Source of the DNA: Benthicola sp039584685
GTDB lineage: Bacteria; Gemmatimonadota; Gemmatimonadetes; Palauibacterales; Palauibacteraceae
Direction: 5' to 3'
DNA: 64,000 bases
Assembly: GCA_039584685.1 (NCBI GenBank)
Contig: JBDGXI010000011.1
Span: forward strand, 1 to 64,000
The position numbers and the translations under genes were made by a program. The notes below the pieces were generated by a model. That model was not told the DNA's origin and did not search any database. It was given only the letters and a program-made list of their open reading frames with translations. Below, in pieces: positions 53,492-62,480 of the stretch. Each line of letters begins with the position of its first letter. Position 1 is the first letter of the stretch.

Positions 53492-55042
53492 TCACAGGGG
53501 AATATTGCCATGCTTCCGCGGCGGATTCCGCTGTCGCTTGTTGCGAAGTAGCTCCAGCCCCGAAACGAGTCGTGCCCGGGTCTCGCGCGGGTCGATGACG
53601 TCATCCAGAAAGCCGCGTTTCGCAGCCAGGTACGGGTGCGCGAACCGCTCCCGGAACTCACTCTCCAATTCCGAGATGCGGGCTTCACGGTCGGCGGCGT
53701 CGGCCAGCTCCCGCCGATACAATATTTCCACCGCGCCCTTCGGCCCCATCACTGCCAGCTCGGCCGTCGGCCACGCGAAGTTCAGATCGCCCCGGATGTG
53801 CTTGGAGGACATCACGTCGTAGGCCCCACCATAGGCCTTCCGCGTAATCACCGTGAGCTTCGGCACGGTGCTCTCGCAGTATGCATACAGCAGTTTGGCC
53901 CCGTGCTGGATGATGCCCCCGTGTTCCTGCGCCACGCCCGGCAGAAAGCCAGGCACGTCCTCGAAAGTGACGAGAGGCAGATTGAAAGCATCGCAGAACC
54001 GAACGAACCGAGCCCCCTTGCGGCTGGCGTCGATGTCCAGCACGCCTGCGAGCACCGCCGGCTGGTTCGCCAGGATTCCGACCGGGAAGCCCCCCAGGCG
54101 AGCGAACCCTACGATCAGATTGCGGGCGAAGCCGGAGTGAACTTCCAGGAAGTCTCCCTCGTCCACGATCCGACCGATCACATCGTGCATATCGTAGGGC
54201 TGCGCAGGAAGATCGGGAATCACATCCAGCAGGTCTTCGTCAGCCCTCCCCGGAGGATCCTCGGAGATGCACACGGGAGGATCTTCCGAGTTGTTGGACG
54301 GTAGGAATCCGAGCAGGCGCCTTACGGCCTGGAGGCTCTCGATCTCAGTCGGGTGCGAAAAATGGGCTACACCGGAGCGAGTGCTGTGCACTCCGGCACC
54401 GCCCAGTTCCTCGAAAGTCACGTCCTCGTGCGTCACCGTCTTCACCACGTTTGGACCCGTGACGAACATGTGACTGATCCCCTGGACCATGAACACGAAG
54501 TCCGTGATCGCGGGCGAGTACACCGCGCCTCCGGCGCACGGACCCAGGATTACGCTGATCTGCGGTACGACCCCCGAGGCCAACGTGTTGCGCAGAAAGA
54601 GCTCCGCGTAGCCGCCGAGGGACGCCACCCCCTCCTGGATCCGGGCACCCCCGGAATCGTTGAGGCCTACGACCGGAGCACCGTTCTGCATGGCCAGATC
54701 GACGACCTTGCAGATCTTCTCGGCATGTGTCTCCGAGAGCGATCCTCCAAACACCGTGAAGTCCTGGCTGAACACGTACACCGTTCGCCCATCGATGCGT
54801 CCGTACCCCGTGACGACGCCATCGCCTGGAATTCGTTGCTCGGCGAGGCCGAAGTCTACGCTGCGGTGTTCCACGAACCGGTCCAGCTCGACGAAGGACC
54901 CGTCGTCGAGCAGTACGTCGAGCCGTTCCCTTGCCCCGAGCTTCCCCCGTTCGTGCTGTCGCGCCAGTCGTTCCGGTCCCCCACCCTCCAGAGTCCGGCT
55001 GCGCAGCTCCTCGAGCTCCCGCAATTTGTCACGTGCGCTCAC
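53492..55042 (-). CDS. pccB: propionyl/acyl-CoA carboxylase carboxyltransferase subunit
   Basis: A 516-residue carboxyltransferase with both crotonase-like halves: RIPGDGVVTGYGRIDGRTVY, LNDSGGARIQEGVASLGGYA, GPCAGGAVYSPAITDF and the second half with FVRFCDAFNLPLVTFEDVPG, AYGGAYDVMSSK. Makes methylmalonyl-CoA from propionyl-CoA with the neighbouring biotin subunits. Overlaps the upstream lipoprotein gene by 4 bp. Confidence 0.92.
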   Translation of the reverse strand: MSARDKLRELEELRSRTLEGGGPERLARQHERGKLGARERLDVLLDDGSFVELDRFVEHRSVDFGLAEQRIPGDGVVTGYGRIDGRTVYVFSQDFTVFGGSLSETHAEKICKVVDLAMQNGAPVVGLNDSGGARIQEGVASLGGYAELFLRNTLASGVVPQISVILGPCAGGAVYSPAITDFVFMVQGISHMFVTGPNVVKTVTHEDVTFEELGGAGVHSTRSGVAHFSHPTEIESLQAVRRLLGFLPSNNSEDPPVCISEDPPGRADEDLLDVIPDLPAQPYDMHDVIGRIVDEGDFLEVHSGFARNLIVGFARLGGFPVGILANQPAVLAGVLDIDASRKGARFVRFCDAFNLPLVTFEDVPGFLPGVAQEHGGIIQHGAKLLYAYCESTVPKLTVITRKAYGGAYDVMSSKHIRGDLNFAWPTAELAVMGPKGAVEILYRRELADAADREARISELESEFRERFAHPYLAAKRGFLDDVIDPRETRARLVSGLELLRNKRQRNPPRKHGNIPL

Positions 55043-56766
55043 TGCCTGGCCTCACCTTTCTCTTCTTCCTCTTCCAGCTCCTTGAGGAATTCCTCGAGCT
55101 CCCGCTGTTCCTCGGCCCACTGGAGCATCTCTCCCGCGTCCGGGACCCGCAGCTCACCGTCCTCAATGAGACGCACGAATACTTCGCGCCGGAGTGCCCC
55201 AGTCCGGAGGTCCACACTCAGGTCTCCCGTGGCCCCGAAGTGCACTTCGCGCCGCACGGCTCGTCCAATGGAACCCCGACGGTGCGGCTCTGCCTCCGGG
55301 ATGCCCACCAGAATCAGGTTCATCGCGTCAAAGCCCAGGGCAGCAAAAAGGTTATCGGGCAGAGACTTACGGTATGTTGCCTCGTACGCCGCCTTAAATT
55401 CCTGCCACGCGGTGCCCGGGCTCATCTGGTCCAGGTACGTCCCGACGAGTCGGTGGTCTGAGTAGCTCGCCTCGAGCCGCCGGAGCACGGCGGGATCCGA
55501 CCAGTTCGCGTCTCCCGCCGTCACCCACCGACGCAGGCCGTAGTACACCAGCTGGGGGGCTATCTGGAGCACCGTCCTCGGTCCATCGGAGAACACGATG
55601 ACGGCCTCGGGTTCCGCGGCCGCCAGAGCGGTGATCTGCACAGCGAACGTCGTGGAGTCCGGGACGTACGCCTCTGATGCGAGGACCCTCCCGCCCCAGG
55701 CCTCAGCTTCCATCCGAAGTGCCTGCAACGACCCGGGTGACCAGCCAATCGGGTAGAGCACGCCAAAGTTGCGGAGGCTCAGATACTCGGCCATCCAGGA
55801 TACGATGGCTGTCGCGACGTCCGCTTCGCGGCGGTCCTTGTCCCACAGACTGTAGGCGTCAGGTTCCAGCCCCTGCCCGCCTGTCGCCGTCGGGCTGATC
55901 AGGAACAGGTCGTCCCGGTCGCGACGGATGGCCGCCGACACCAAAGCTTCGCTACGGATAGGCCCGAGCACCGCCACCACGTCTCTCTTCTCCAAAGCCT
56001 CGACGTGCTCGATCCCGGTGTCCACGCGAGAGCTGTCATCCAAAATGATCAGCTCGACCGCCGCTCGGTTGGGATCCGTCTCGTATCGCTCCAGGGCTAG
56101 CATGGCACCCTCGAGGGCCTGCTCTCCTACCGTCGCGAAGCGGCCCGTCGCCGGAAGAACCAGCCCTATCCGAACAGGCTCGCCAGCGCGTTCGACCCGA
56201 CCCTCGAGCACGTCTTCCGCCTTGTCTCGCTCCGCTCCGTCGGGCGCCCCCGCCAATACCTGCTCCGCCAGCATTCGAGCGCTATCAGGATGGTCTGCGA
56301 TGGCCAACGCCCGCGCCAATTCCGCGCTGACGATCGATCTCGCCTCTTCTCGGGCGTCCGGGCTGTCCAGGAGTTCGCTGAGCTCACGGATCGAGAGCTG
56401 CTCCGCGAGATGACGCAACGTCTTCCGGTCTCCACCATCGAGTTCGAACGGTGCACGCACCAGAACCTGCGCCGCCCTGTCTTCCGCTCCCACCGAATCC
56501 AGCAGCTCCGTCAGGTCCTCGGCGCTTCCAGGATCGAGCTCCTCGATTCCGAGCCAGGCGCTCCACAGCGAATCGGCGATGGCCGCTGCAACTCCCCGGT
56601 CACCGTCGTCCAGTGCGGCCCGGGCATCTTCCAGCGGAGCAGCGTCCAGAGTTCGCTCCCGCGTAACCTCCGGCTCACCCGGCTCCGGTTCGGGTGGCGC
56701 AAGCGCGCTCTGCCCGCTGGCACAACCAGCCGCCATAGCCGCCATTATGAAGAACCACCTGCGCAT
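55039..56766 (-). CDS. LppC/LivJ-type periplasmic-binding lipoprotein
   Basis: A 575-residue lipoprotein with lipobox MAAGC. The N-terminal 200 residues are helical and acidic; from about residue 205 there is a type 1 periplasmic-binding fold (RIGLVLPATGRFATVGEQAL, LISPTATGGQ, FGVLYPIGWSP). The tail is Glu-rich. Architecture resembles E. coli LpoA/LppC-like activators of penicillin-binding proteins, or a branched-chain-type binding protein. GGAGG precedes ATG 56766. It is the first gene of the long minus-strand run. Confidence 0.78.
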   Translation of the reverse strand: MRRWFFIMAAMAAGCASGQSALAPPEPEPGEPEVTRERTLDAAPLEDARAALDDGDRGVAAAIADSLWSAWLGIEELDPGSAEDLTELLDSVGAEDRAAQVLVRAPFELDGGDRKTLRHLAEQLSIRELSELLDSPDAREEARSIVSAELARALAIADHPDSARMLAEQVLAGAPDGAERDKAEDVLEGRVERAGEPVRIGLVLPATGRFATVGEQALEGAMLALERYETDPNRAAVELIILDDSSRVDTGIEHVEALEKRDVVAVLGPIRSEALVSAAIRRDRDDLFLISPTATGGQGLEPDAYSLWDKDRREADVATAIVSWMAEYLSLRNFGVLYPIGWSPGSLQALRMEAEAWGGRVLASEAYVPDSTTFAVQITALAAAEPEAVIVFSDGPRTVLQIAPQLVYYGLRRWVTAGDANWSDPAVLRRLEASYSDHRLVGTYLDQMSPGTAWQEFKAAYEATYRKSLPDNLFAALGFDAMNLILVGIPEAEPHRRGSIGRAVRREVHFGATGDLSVDLRTGALRREVFVRLIEDGELRVPDAGEMLQWAEEQRELEEFLKELEEEEEKGEARQ

Positions 56767-56787
56767 CCCACCTCCAGTAGATACAAC

Positions 56788-56822
56788 GCAGGGGGCCCGA
56801 CGCCACTCGCCGGGCCCCCTGC
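56788..56822 (-). terminator. terminator-like hairpin after rpsA
   Basis: A perfect 12-bp stem GCAGGGGGCCCG/CGGGCCCCCTGC with an 11-nt loop lies 35 bp beyond the rpsA stop, followed on the minus strand by GTTGTATCTACT. The T-run is weak, but the stem is very stable. It separates rpsA from the carboxylase operon. Confidence 0.7.
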
Positions 56823-56857
56823 GAGGCAATTGTGCTCTCACGGCTGAGAGTCGCCGG

Positions 56858-59197
56858 TCAGGACGCCTTGTCCTCGTCGTCTTCGGCAAGCTCCACGGCG
56901 CCAGAATCCTCGTCGGGCGATTTCTCGGACTCCGCGCCCGCATCCTGGACTTCCGGCTCGACCTCGGCTTCTACCGTCACTTCCTCGACGACCTCCTCCA
57001 CCACGTCCTCGGCTTCTGCCGCTGCTTCCTCGACGACCTCCTCCACCTCGGCCTCTGCTTCTACCGCTGCTTCCTCGACGACCTCCTCCACCTCGGTCTC
57101 GGCTTCTACCGCTGGACCCTCGACAGCTTCCTCGACTTCCGCTTCAACGTCGTCTTCAGAAACAACTTCCTCAGAGGCTGCAGTCTCTTCATCAACCTGA
57201 TCACTGACGGGCTCCGCCGCCTTCGCCGCCGCTCGCTCCTCCACCCCTGGCGCAGCCGTCACGGACAATACGATCCGCCGGTTAATGGGATCGGACTCGA
57301 GCACCTTGAGCTCCAGACGGTCTCCCTCCACGAAAAGGTCTGCCGGCTCTCCGAGCTCTTCCTCCACTCCGAGCTGTGAGATCGGGACAAACCCCTCGAC
57401 ATCGTCACCGAGATCTACTACCAGGCCCTTGTCGAGAAGGCGGACGACATGTCCTTCAGTGTCGGTCCCAGGCTCGAATCGCTGGGCGAGCTCGTACCAC
57501 GGATCATCATCGACCTGCTTGAGGCCCAGTGAAATCCGTTTCTGATCCGGGTCGATACTGAGGATTACGACTTCTACTTCCTCACCCTTTCGCACGACTT
57601 CCGACGGATGCTGCACCCGCCGGGTCCAGCTCATGTCCGAGATGTGCACCAGACCGTCGATACCAAGCTCGACCTCGACGAATGCACCAAAGGAAGTGAG
57701 GTTCCGGACCACCCCCTTGATCTTCGATCCCGGCGGATACTTGGCTGGAAGGGCGAGCCACGGGTCCTCCTCCGTCTGCTTCATACCGAGCGAGATCTTC
57801 TTCTCCTCTTCATCGACACGAAGCACGACGCACTCGATCTCATCGTTGATCGAGGCGAGCTGCGACGGGTGCCGAACGTTACGCGTCCAGCTCATCTCGG
57901 AGATGTGCACGAGACCCTCTACGCCCTTCTCCAACTCGACGAAGGAGCCGTAGTTGGTGATCGAAACCACGCGGCCACGAACCCGGCTGCCCACCGGGTA
58001 CTTGGCAGCAACATCCTCCCAGGGATAGGCCTGCAGCTGCTTGAGACCGAGCGAGATGCGCTCGCGGTCCCAATCGATGTCGAGGATCTTGACCTCCAGA
58101 TCGTCCCCGATCTGGCACAGCTCGGACGGATGGCCGATGCGCCCCCACGACATGTCCGTGATGTGCAGGAGACCGTCCATGCCGCCAAGGTCGATGAACG
58201 CTCCGAAGTCCGTGATGTTCTTTACGACCCCCGTCCTGACCTGGCCCACCTGGAGCTCCGTCTTCAGGGACTCGCGCTTCGTCGCCCGCTCTTCTTCCAG
58301 GATCACCCTTCGGCTCACGACGATATTGCGGCGTCGCTTGTTGAGCTTGAGGATCTTGAAGTCATACTCCTGGCCGATCAGCTCGTCCACGTTCGGGACT
58401 CTGCGCAGAGCGATCTGTGATCCGGGCAGGAACGCGTCGACCCCCATCAGGTCCACCGTGACGCCACCCTTGATCTTGCGCTTCAGAATACCGGGGACTG
58501 TGCGATCGTTGTCGTAGGCCTCCTTGATCTTCTCCCAGACGCGAAGGAAGTCGGCCTTCTTCTTCGAGAGGACCACGACGCCTTCCTGGTCTTCCAGGCT
58601 TTCCAGGAAGACCTCGACCTCATCGCCCGCCTCGATTGCCTCTGGATCCCGGAACTCCTCCAGTGGGATCAAGCCCTCCGACTTGAATCCGACGTCCAGG
58701 ATCACCGCCGACTCCGTCTTGCGCAGGACGGTCGCCTTTACGATCTCGCCCTCCGCGATCTCGCTCAGCGTATCCTCGTACAGCGCCATCATCTCGTCGA
58801 ATTCTTCGGACGAGTACTCGCCGCCCTCCAGCATGTCGACCGACATTCCTTCGGCCATGCCGTAGGCCAATGTCGTCCAGCCCTCCTCCGGGTCGCTCGA
58901 CTCGTCGTCCATGGAAGGTCGGATCGCGGGGCTCTCCTCCTCGACGGCTGCGGGCTCGCCCGAGGTTGTGCCTTCCGAAGCTTCGGCACCTGCCTCGACT
59001 GCCGCCTCTTCCTCTGCAGCGGGAGGCTCTGCCTCGACGTCGATGGCGACTTCCGGCTCCTCGGGGATCATCGCGGATTCGTCGGCCGCGGGCTCCTCGA
59101 TCGGCTGGCCCTCAAGGTGCGGATCGGTCGGGAGAGTGTCGGCCAGTTCTTCAGCCGGGCTTTCGCTGGCGGTGGTCTGCTCGTCCTTCGTACTCAT
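56858..59197 (-). CDS. rpsA: 30S ribosomal protein S1 with acidic N- and C-terminal extensions
   Basis: A 779-residue S1, far longer than E. coli S1 (557). Six S1 RNA-binding domains span about residues 145-640 (for example ITDFGAFIDLGGMDGLLHIT and ITNYGSFVELEKGVEGLVHI). The first 140 residues are acidic and low-complexity, and the last 115 are Glu/Val/Ala-rich with a 15-residue repeat. S1 unfolds mRNA for initiation. It has its own promoter at 59348-59376 and a leader of about 140 nt. Confidence 0.93.
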   Translation of the reverse strand: MSTKDEQTTASESPAEELADTLPTDPHLEGQPIEEPAADESAMIPEEPEVAIDVEAEPPAAEEEAAVEAGAEASEGTTSGEPAAVEEESPAIRPSMDDESSDPEEGWTTLAYGMAEGMSVDMLEGGEYSSEEFDEMMALYEDTLSEIAEGEIVKATVLRKTESAVILDVGFKSEGLIPLEEFRDPEAIEAGDEVEVFLESLEDQEGVVVLSKKKADFLRVWEKIKEAYDNDRTVPGILKRKIKGGVTVDLMGVDAFLPGSQIALRRVPNVDELIGQEYDFKILKLNKRRRNIVVSRRVILEEERATKRESLKTELQVGQVRTGVVKNITDFGAFIDLGGMDGLLHITDMSWGRIGHPSELCQIGDDLEVKILDIDWDRERISLGLKQLQAYPWEDVAAKYPVGSRVRGRVVSITNYGSFVELEKGVEGLVHISEMSWTRNVRHPSQLASINDEIECVVLRVDEEEKKISLGMKQTEEDPWLALPAKYPPGSKIKGVVRNLTSFGAFVEVELGIDGLVHISDMSWTRRVQHPSEVVRKGEEVEVVILSIDPDQKRISLGLKQVDDDPWYELAQRFEPGTDTEGHVVRLLDKGLVVDLGDDVEGFVPISQLGVEEELGEPADLFVEGDRLELKVLESDPINRRIVLSVTAAPGVEERAAAKAAEPVSDQVDEETAASEEVVSEDDVEAEVEEAVEGPAVEAETEVEEVVEEAAVEAEAEVEEVVEEAAAEAEDVVEEVVEEVTVEAEVEPEVQDAGAESEKSPDEDSGAVELAEDDEDKAS
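56950..57165 (-). repeat. 45-bp tandem repeat in the rpsA 3' end
   Basis: The block CTCGACGACCTCCTCCA recurs at 56984, 57029 and 57074, with a degenerate copy at 57119, a strict 45-bp period. It encodes 15-residue units of the type AVEAEAEVEEVVEEA. The period keeps the frame, so the unit count can change without breaking the protein. Confidence 0.85.
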
Positions 59198-59347
59198 TCG
59201 GTGTGTACCGTTCGGGTTTGGCGTCCGCCCCGGATCTCAAAAACACGCAGGCAGGAAAGCGAGACCGCTCATCCTGCCATTCGATCCGTCGATGGGCGCG
59301 CTCAGGGGTTGAAGTCATGTTTGTCGATAGACGGACAATAGCAGAGA

Positions 59348-59376
59348 ATACTAGATCCGGCGTGGGATTGAGTCAA
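59348..59376 (-). promoter_or_regulatory. strong sigma-70 promoter of rpsA
   Basis: On the minus strand TTGACT (59371-59376) and TAGTAT (59348-59353) are separated by exactly 17 bp; each hexamer differs from consensus at one base. The -35 box overlaps the cmk stop codon. A start near 59341 gives a leader of about 143 nt. Confidence 0.8.
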
Positions 59377-60050
59377 CCAACGGCCGACTCCCGATCGCGG
59401 GCCAACGATACGATGCGACCAACGACGTCCGTGGCGCTCATCTCCGTGGTGTCCAGCTCGATCGCATCCGCGGCGCGACGCAGTGGAGCGACTGCACGAC
59501 TCGAATCCAGCTTATCTCTCGCCGAAAGCCTGGCGGCCTCTTCGCGTACGGCCTCTTCCGTGGGCTCTCGACCGCGCTCGAGAAGTCGCCGCCGCCCCCG
59601 CTCCTCAGCCGACGCGACCAGAAACACCTTCAACTCCGCATCGGGGAACACCACGGTGCCGATGTCCCGTCCGTCGCACACGACGCCGCCGTGACCGCCG
59701 GCCGCCTTGATGAGGCTCAACACTCTATCTCGAACCGCCTGTCGCGCGGATATCTCCGAAACCCGGGCCGAGGTTCCAGGGGACACCAGGTTGAGGCCCG
59801 GATCCACTCGATCCACCAGGACCCTGTATCCAGAGCCCGCTCTCTCGAGCTCGATCCAGAGTCCCGCCAATCGCTGGTTGAAACCCACTTCGTCGGAAGG
59901 CCAGCCCTCCTCCAGCGCCGCCCATGTAATCGCCCGGTATACGAGGCCGGAATTGAGATGACAGTACCCCAGAGCCCTTGCCACCCGGGCAGCCGTAGTG
60001 CTCTTGCCCGACGCAGCCGGCCCGTCGATCGCGATCGTGATTCCGCTCAC
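59373..60050 (-). CDS. cmk: cytidylate kinase
   Basis: A 225-residue CMP/dCMP kinase: P-loop AIDGPAASGKSTTA, then LNSGLVYRA and CDGRDIGTVVFPDAELKVFL, with AARLSARDKLDSSRAVAPL (lid). GTG 60050 was chosen at the GTGA overlap with aroA. The aroA-cmk-rpsA order is conserved in many bacteria. Confidence 0.95.
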   Translation of the reverse strand: MSGITIAIDGPAASGKSTTAARVARALGYCHLNSGLVYRAITWAALEEGWPSDEVGFNQRLAGLWIELERAGSGYRVLVDRVDPGLNLVSPGTSARVSEISARQAVRDRVLSLIKAAGGHGGVVCDGRDIGTVVFPDAELKVFLVASAEERGRRRLLERGREPTEEAVREEAARLSARDKLDSSRAVAPLRRAADAIELDTTEMSATDVVGRIVSLARDRESAVG

Positions 60051-61336
60051 CGCGAATCTTCTCCAGTCGTCACCTGTTTCAGAGCTTCCCAGTAGCCCGG
60101 AAATGATACATCCGCGCATTGGGGATCGTCCACGGTGACTTGACACCCGGGGGCCGCCCCCAGTGCCCCGAACGCCATGGCGATACGGTGGTCGCCCCCG
60201 GTGCGAACGACACCTGTGACCGGCGCATGGGCGCCGTGCACCCTCAATCCGTCAGTCAATTCCTCGCAGCGAACGCCCAGCGTCCTCAGATTGGACGCCA
60301 GGAAAGCCAGCCGGTCGCTCTCTTTCATGCGCAGATCTCCCGCCCCGCGGACCACAGATACCCCCGGAATTCGACTCGCCAGGACCGCCAGAGCCGGTAT
60401 CTCATCGACGAGCCGAGGTACGAGCGCTTCTTCGATCGAGAACGGGTGCATCGTGGATGCGATCACCGAGATGTCCCCTACAGGTTCACCTGCCTGGACC
60501 CCCGTTAGCACCGTCCGCACCTCCACGCCCATTTCCGACAACACATGCAGAAACCCGACTCGCGTCGGGTTCAGTCCTACTCCCCGGAGCGTCAGATCCG
60601 TGCCCGACAGCAAGGCTGCCACGATCAGGAAGGCTGCCGAAGAAACATCGCCCGGCACGGCGGCCGCGAGCGGTTTCAACCCGCCGCTCCAGCTCGACGC
60701 AGGGAATCGGATGCGCTCGCCCGCGCCCTCCGGCTCTGAAATGATGGGGGCGCCCTGCGATCGGAGGATTCTCTCCGTGTGATCCCGGGGCCGGAAGCGG
60801 TCCAGGATTTCGACGTCCGTTCGAGATGTGAGCCCTGCGAGCAGGAGTGCCGCGCGAACCTGGGCAGACGAGATGCGGGGCCGATAGCGCAGGGCACGCA
60901 ATCCTCCGCTTGCCCGGCCCTCGATTCGGAGGGGCAGGTGATCGCGGCGATCCGTGTATCGGATCTGCGCGCCCATGGCCTGCAGGGGATACACCACCCG
61001 ATCCATCGGTCGGCGACTCAACGACTCGTCGCCGCGCAACTCCGCGTCCACGCCGAGGCCCGCCACCAGGCCGGTCAGAAGCCGTGCGGTCGTACCGCTG
61101 TTGCCGCAGTCGAGGCCCGAGGTCGGGGACCGCCATCCAGTCGATCCCTTGATCGCCATGCGACCCGCGCCCCCGTCCTCCACGGCGCCCCCCAGCGCTC
61201 GGAGGCACGCGGTGGTGCTCCTTACATCGAGGGATGCGGGCATTCCGGTCAGGACGGAGTCGCCTTCAGCAAGAGCCGCGAGAATCAGGAACCGGTGCGC
61301 GATCGACTTGTCCCCGGGGACGCATATCTCGATCAA
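60047..61336 (-). CDS. aroA: 3-phosphoshikimate 1-carboxyvinyltransferase (EPSP synthase)
   Basis: A 429-residue shikimate-pathway enzyme: VPGDKSIAHRFLILAALAEG at the N-terminus, DCGNSGTTARLLTGLVAG (the glyphosate-site loop), LRGDESLSRRPMDRV and the C-terminal GGDHRIAMAFGALG. Normal length. Overlaps rnz by 4 bp and cmk by 4 bp. Confidence 0.96.
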   Translation of the reverse strand: MIEICVPGDKSIAHRFLILAALAEGDSVLTGMPASLDVRSTTACLRALGGAVEDGGAGRMAIKGSTGWRSPTSGLDCGNSGTTARLLTGLVAGLGVDAELRGDESLSRRPMDRVVYPLQAMGAQIRYTDRRDHLPLRIEGRASGGLRALRYRPRISSAQVRAALLLAGLTSRTDVEILDRFRPRDHTERILRSQGAPIISEPEGAGERIRFPASSWSGGLKPLAAAVPGDVSSAAFLIVAALLSGTDLTLRGVGLNPTRVGFLHVLSEMGVEVRTVLTGVQAGEPVGDISVIASTMHPFSIEEALVPRLVDEIPALAVLASRIPGVSVVRGAGDLRMKESDRLAFLASNLRTLGVRCEELTDGLRVHGAHAPVTGVVRTGGDHRIAMAFGALGAAPGCQVTVDDPQCADVSFPGYWEALKQVTTGEDSR

Positions 61337-62268
61337 TCCGAGCTACCCCCCACCATCTCCTCACTCAAGGGCACCTCCAGGCTCAGTCCGTCCTCGGCCG
61401 CCACGGCCCGGTGGACATCCTCCGCTTCCCGAACGAGCCTGTGGGCCTGCTCCGAGTGCCGGGCGCTGAAGTGAGTGAGGACCAGGCTCCTCACCCCCGA
61501 CCGCTCCGCCACGGTCGCCGCCTCTCGCGCGGTCGAGTGCCGGGTGTCTCTGGCTCTCTCCGCCTCCTCCTCCGAGAAGGTGGCCTCGTGAATCAGCAAA
61601 TCCGCCCCGCGGGCAGTCCTCACTGTGGCTTCACATGGCCTTGTGTCTCCGGAATACACCACGGTACGCCCCGGCCGCGTCGGCCCCACTACCTGTGAGG
61701 CCCTCACCACGCCGCCGTCATCCAGCCGCACATCCTCTCCCCGGTGAAGCCTGCCGAAAGCGGGTCCTTCAGGCACTCCGAGTTTGCGGGCCAGGTCCAC
61801 ATCGAAACGCCCGAGTCGATCGTGTTCCACGAGAGCAAATCCAATGGACGCGGGGGTGTGCTCGACCGGAAAAGCCCGAATCTCGAAGCCTTCGTACCGC
61901 ACCGCTTCCCGCGCCGGAAGTTCTCGAACCGAAACGGAGAACTGCAGCCGATCTCCCCCCAGCTCGACCGTGTCCCGCAGACGGCCCTCGCTGCCAACTC
62001 CTCCCCACACGACCAGGTCCGCCTCCCGGCCTTGAAGGCTCATGGTCCTCAGGAGACCGGGCAGGCCCAAGTAGTGATCGGCGTGCAGATGACTGATGAA
62101 GATCTCTCGCACACCGAAACCGACGCCGAAACGCATCATCTGGCGCTGCGTGCCCTCACCGCAATCGAAGAGAAACAGCTCCCCTTCCCTCTGGACGGCG
62201 ATGGCTGACACGTTGCGCCGCACCGTGGGACGCGAGGAGGAAGTTCCGAGAAAGGTGATTCGAAGCAA
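61333..62268 (-). CDS. rnz: ribonuclease Z
   Basis: A 311-residue metallo-beta-lactamase-fold nuclease that trims tRNA 3' ends. Zinc motif FISHLHADHYLGLPGLL, N-terminal ITFLGTSSSRPTVRRN, DCGEGTQRQM, and later HEATF and LTHFSARH. The start is TTG 62268. Since several tRNAs here lack an encoded CCA (tRNA-Pro), RNase Z would process them. Confidence 0.95.
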   Translation of the reverse strand: MLRITFLGTSSSRPTVRRNVSAIAVQREGELFLFDCGEGTQRQMMRFGVGFGVREIFISHLHADHYLGLPGLLRTMSLQGREADLVVWGGVGSEGRLRDTVELGGDRLQFSVSVRELPAREAVRYEGFEIRAFPVEHTPASIGFALVEHDRLGRFDVDLARKLGVPEGPAFGRLHRGEDVRLDDGGVVRASQVVGPTRPGRTVVYSGDTRPCEATVRTARGADLLIHEATFSEEEAERARDTRHSTAREAATVAERSGVRSLVLTHFSARHSEQAHRLVREAEDVHRAVAAEDGLSLEVPLSEEMVGGSSD

Positions 62269-62480
62269 AGTCGGAGTCCGATGCCGTTGGAGCCGCCGCG
62301 TGAGTCGAGCAAGCTACATGGAACCCGTGCAACGTCAACTGGCAGTGATCGCCGTTGGCCACCAAGGCACGGAGAATGCACTGCGAGTCCCGGGTCCGCT
62401 GCGTACGTCCAGTCTGGGCGTGCGTCCGGTCCATTATGCGCCGTTCAGTTGCACTGCGCTTTACCGGGAAGCCCCGCAAG

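Noticed and set aside
56950..57165. CRISPR-like regular repeat
   Set aside because: The repeats are contiguous, keep the rpsA frame, and have no unique spacers or cas genes.
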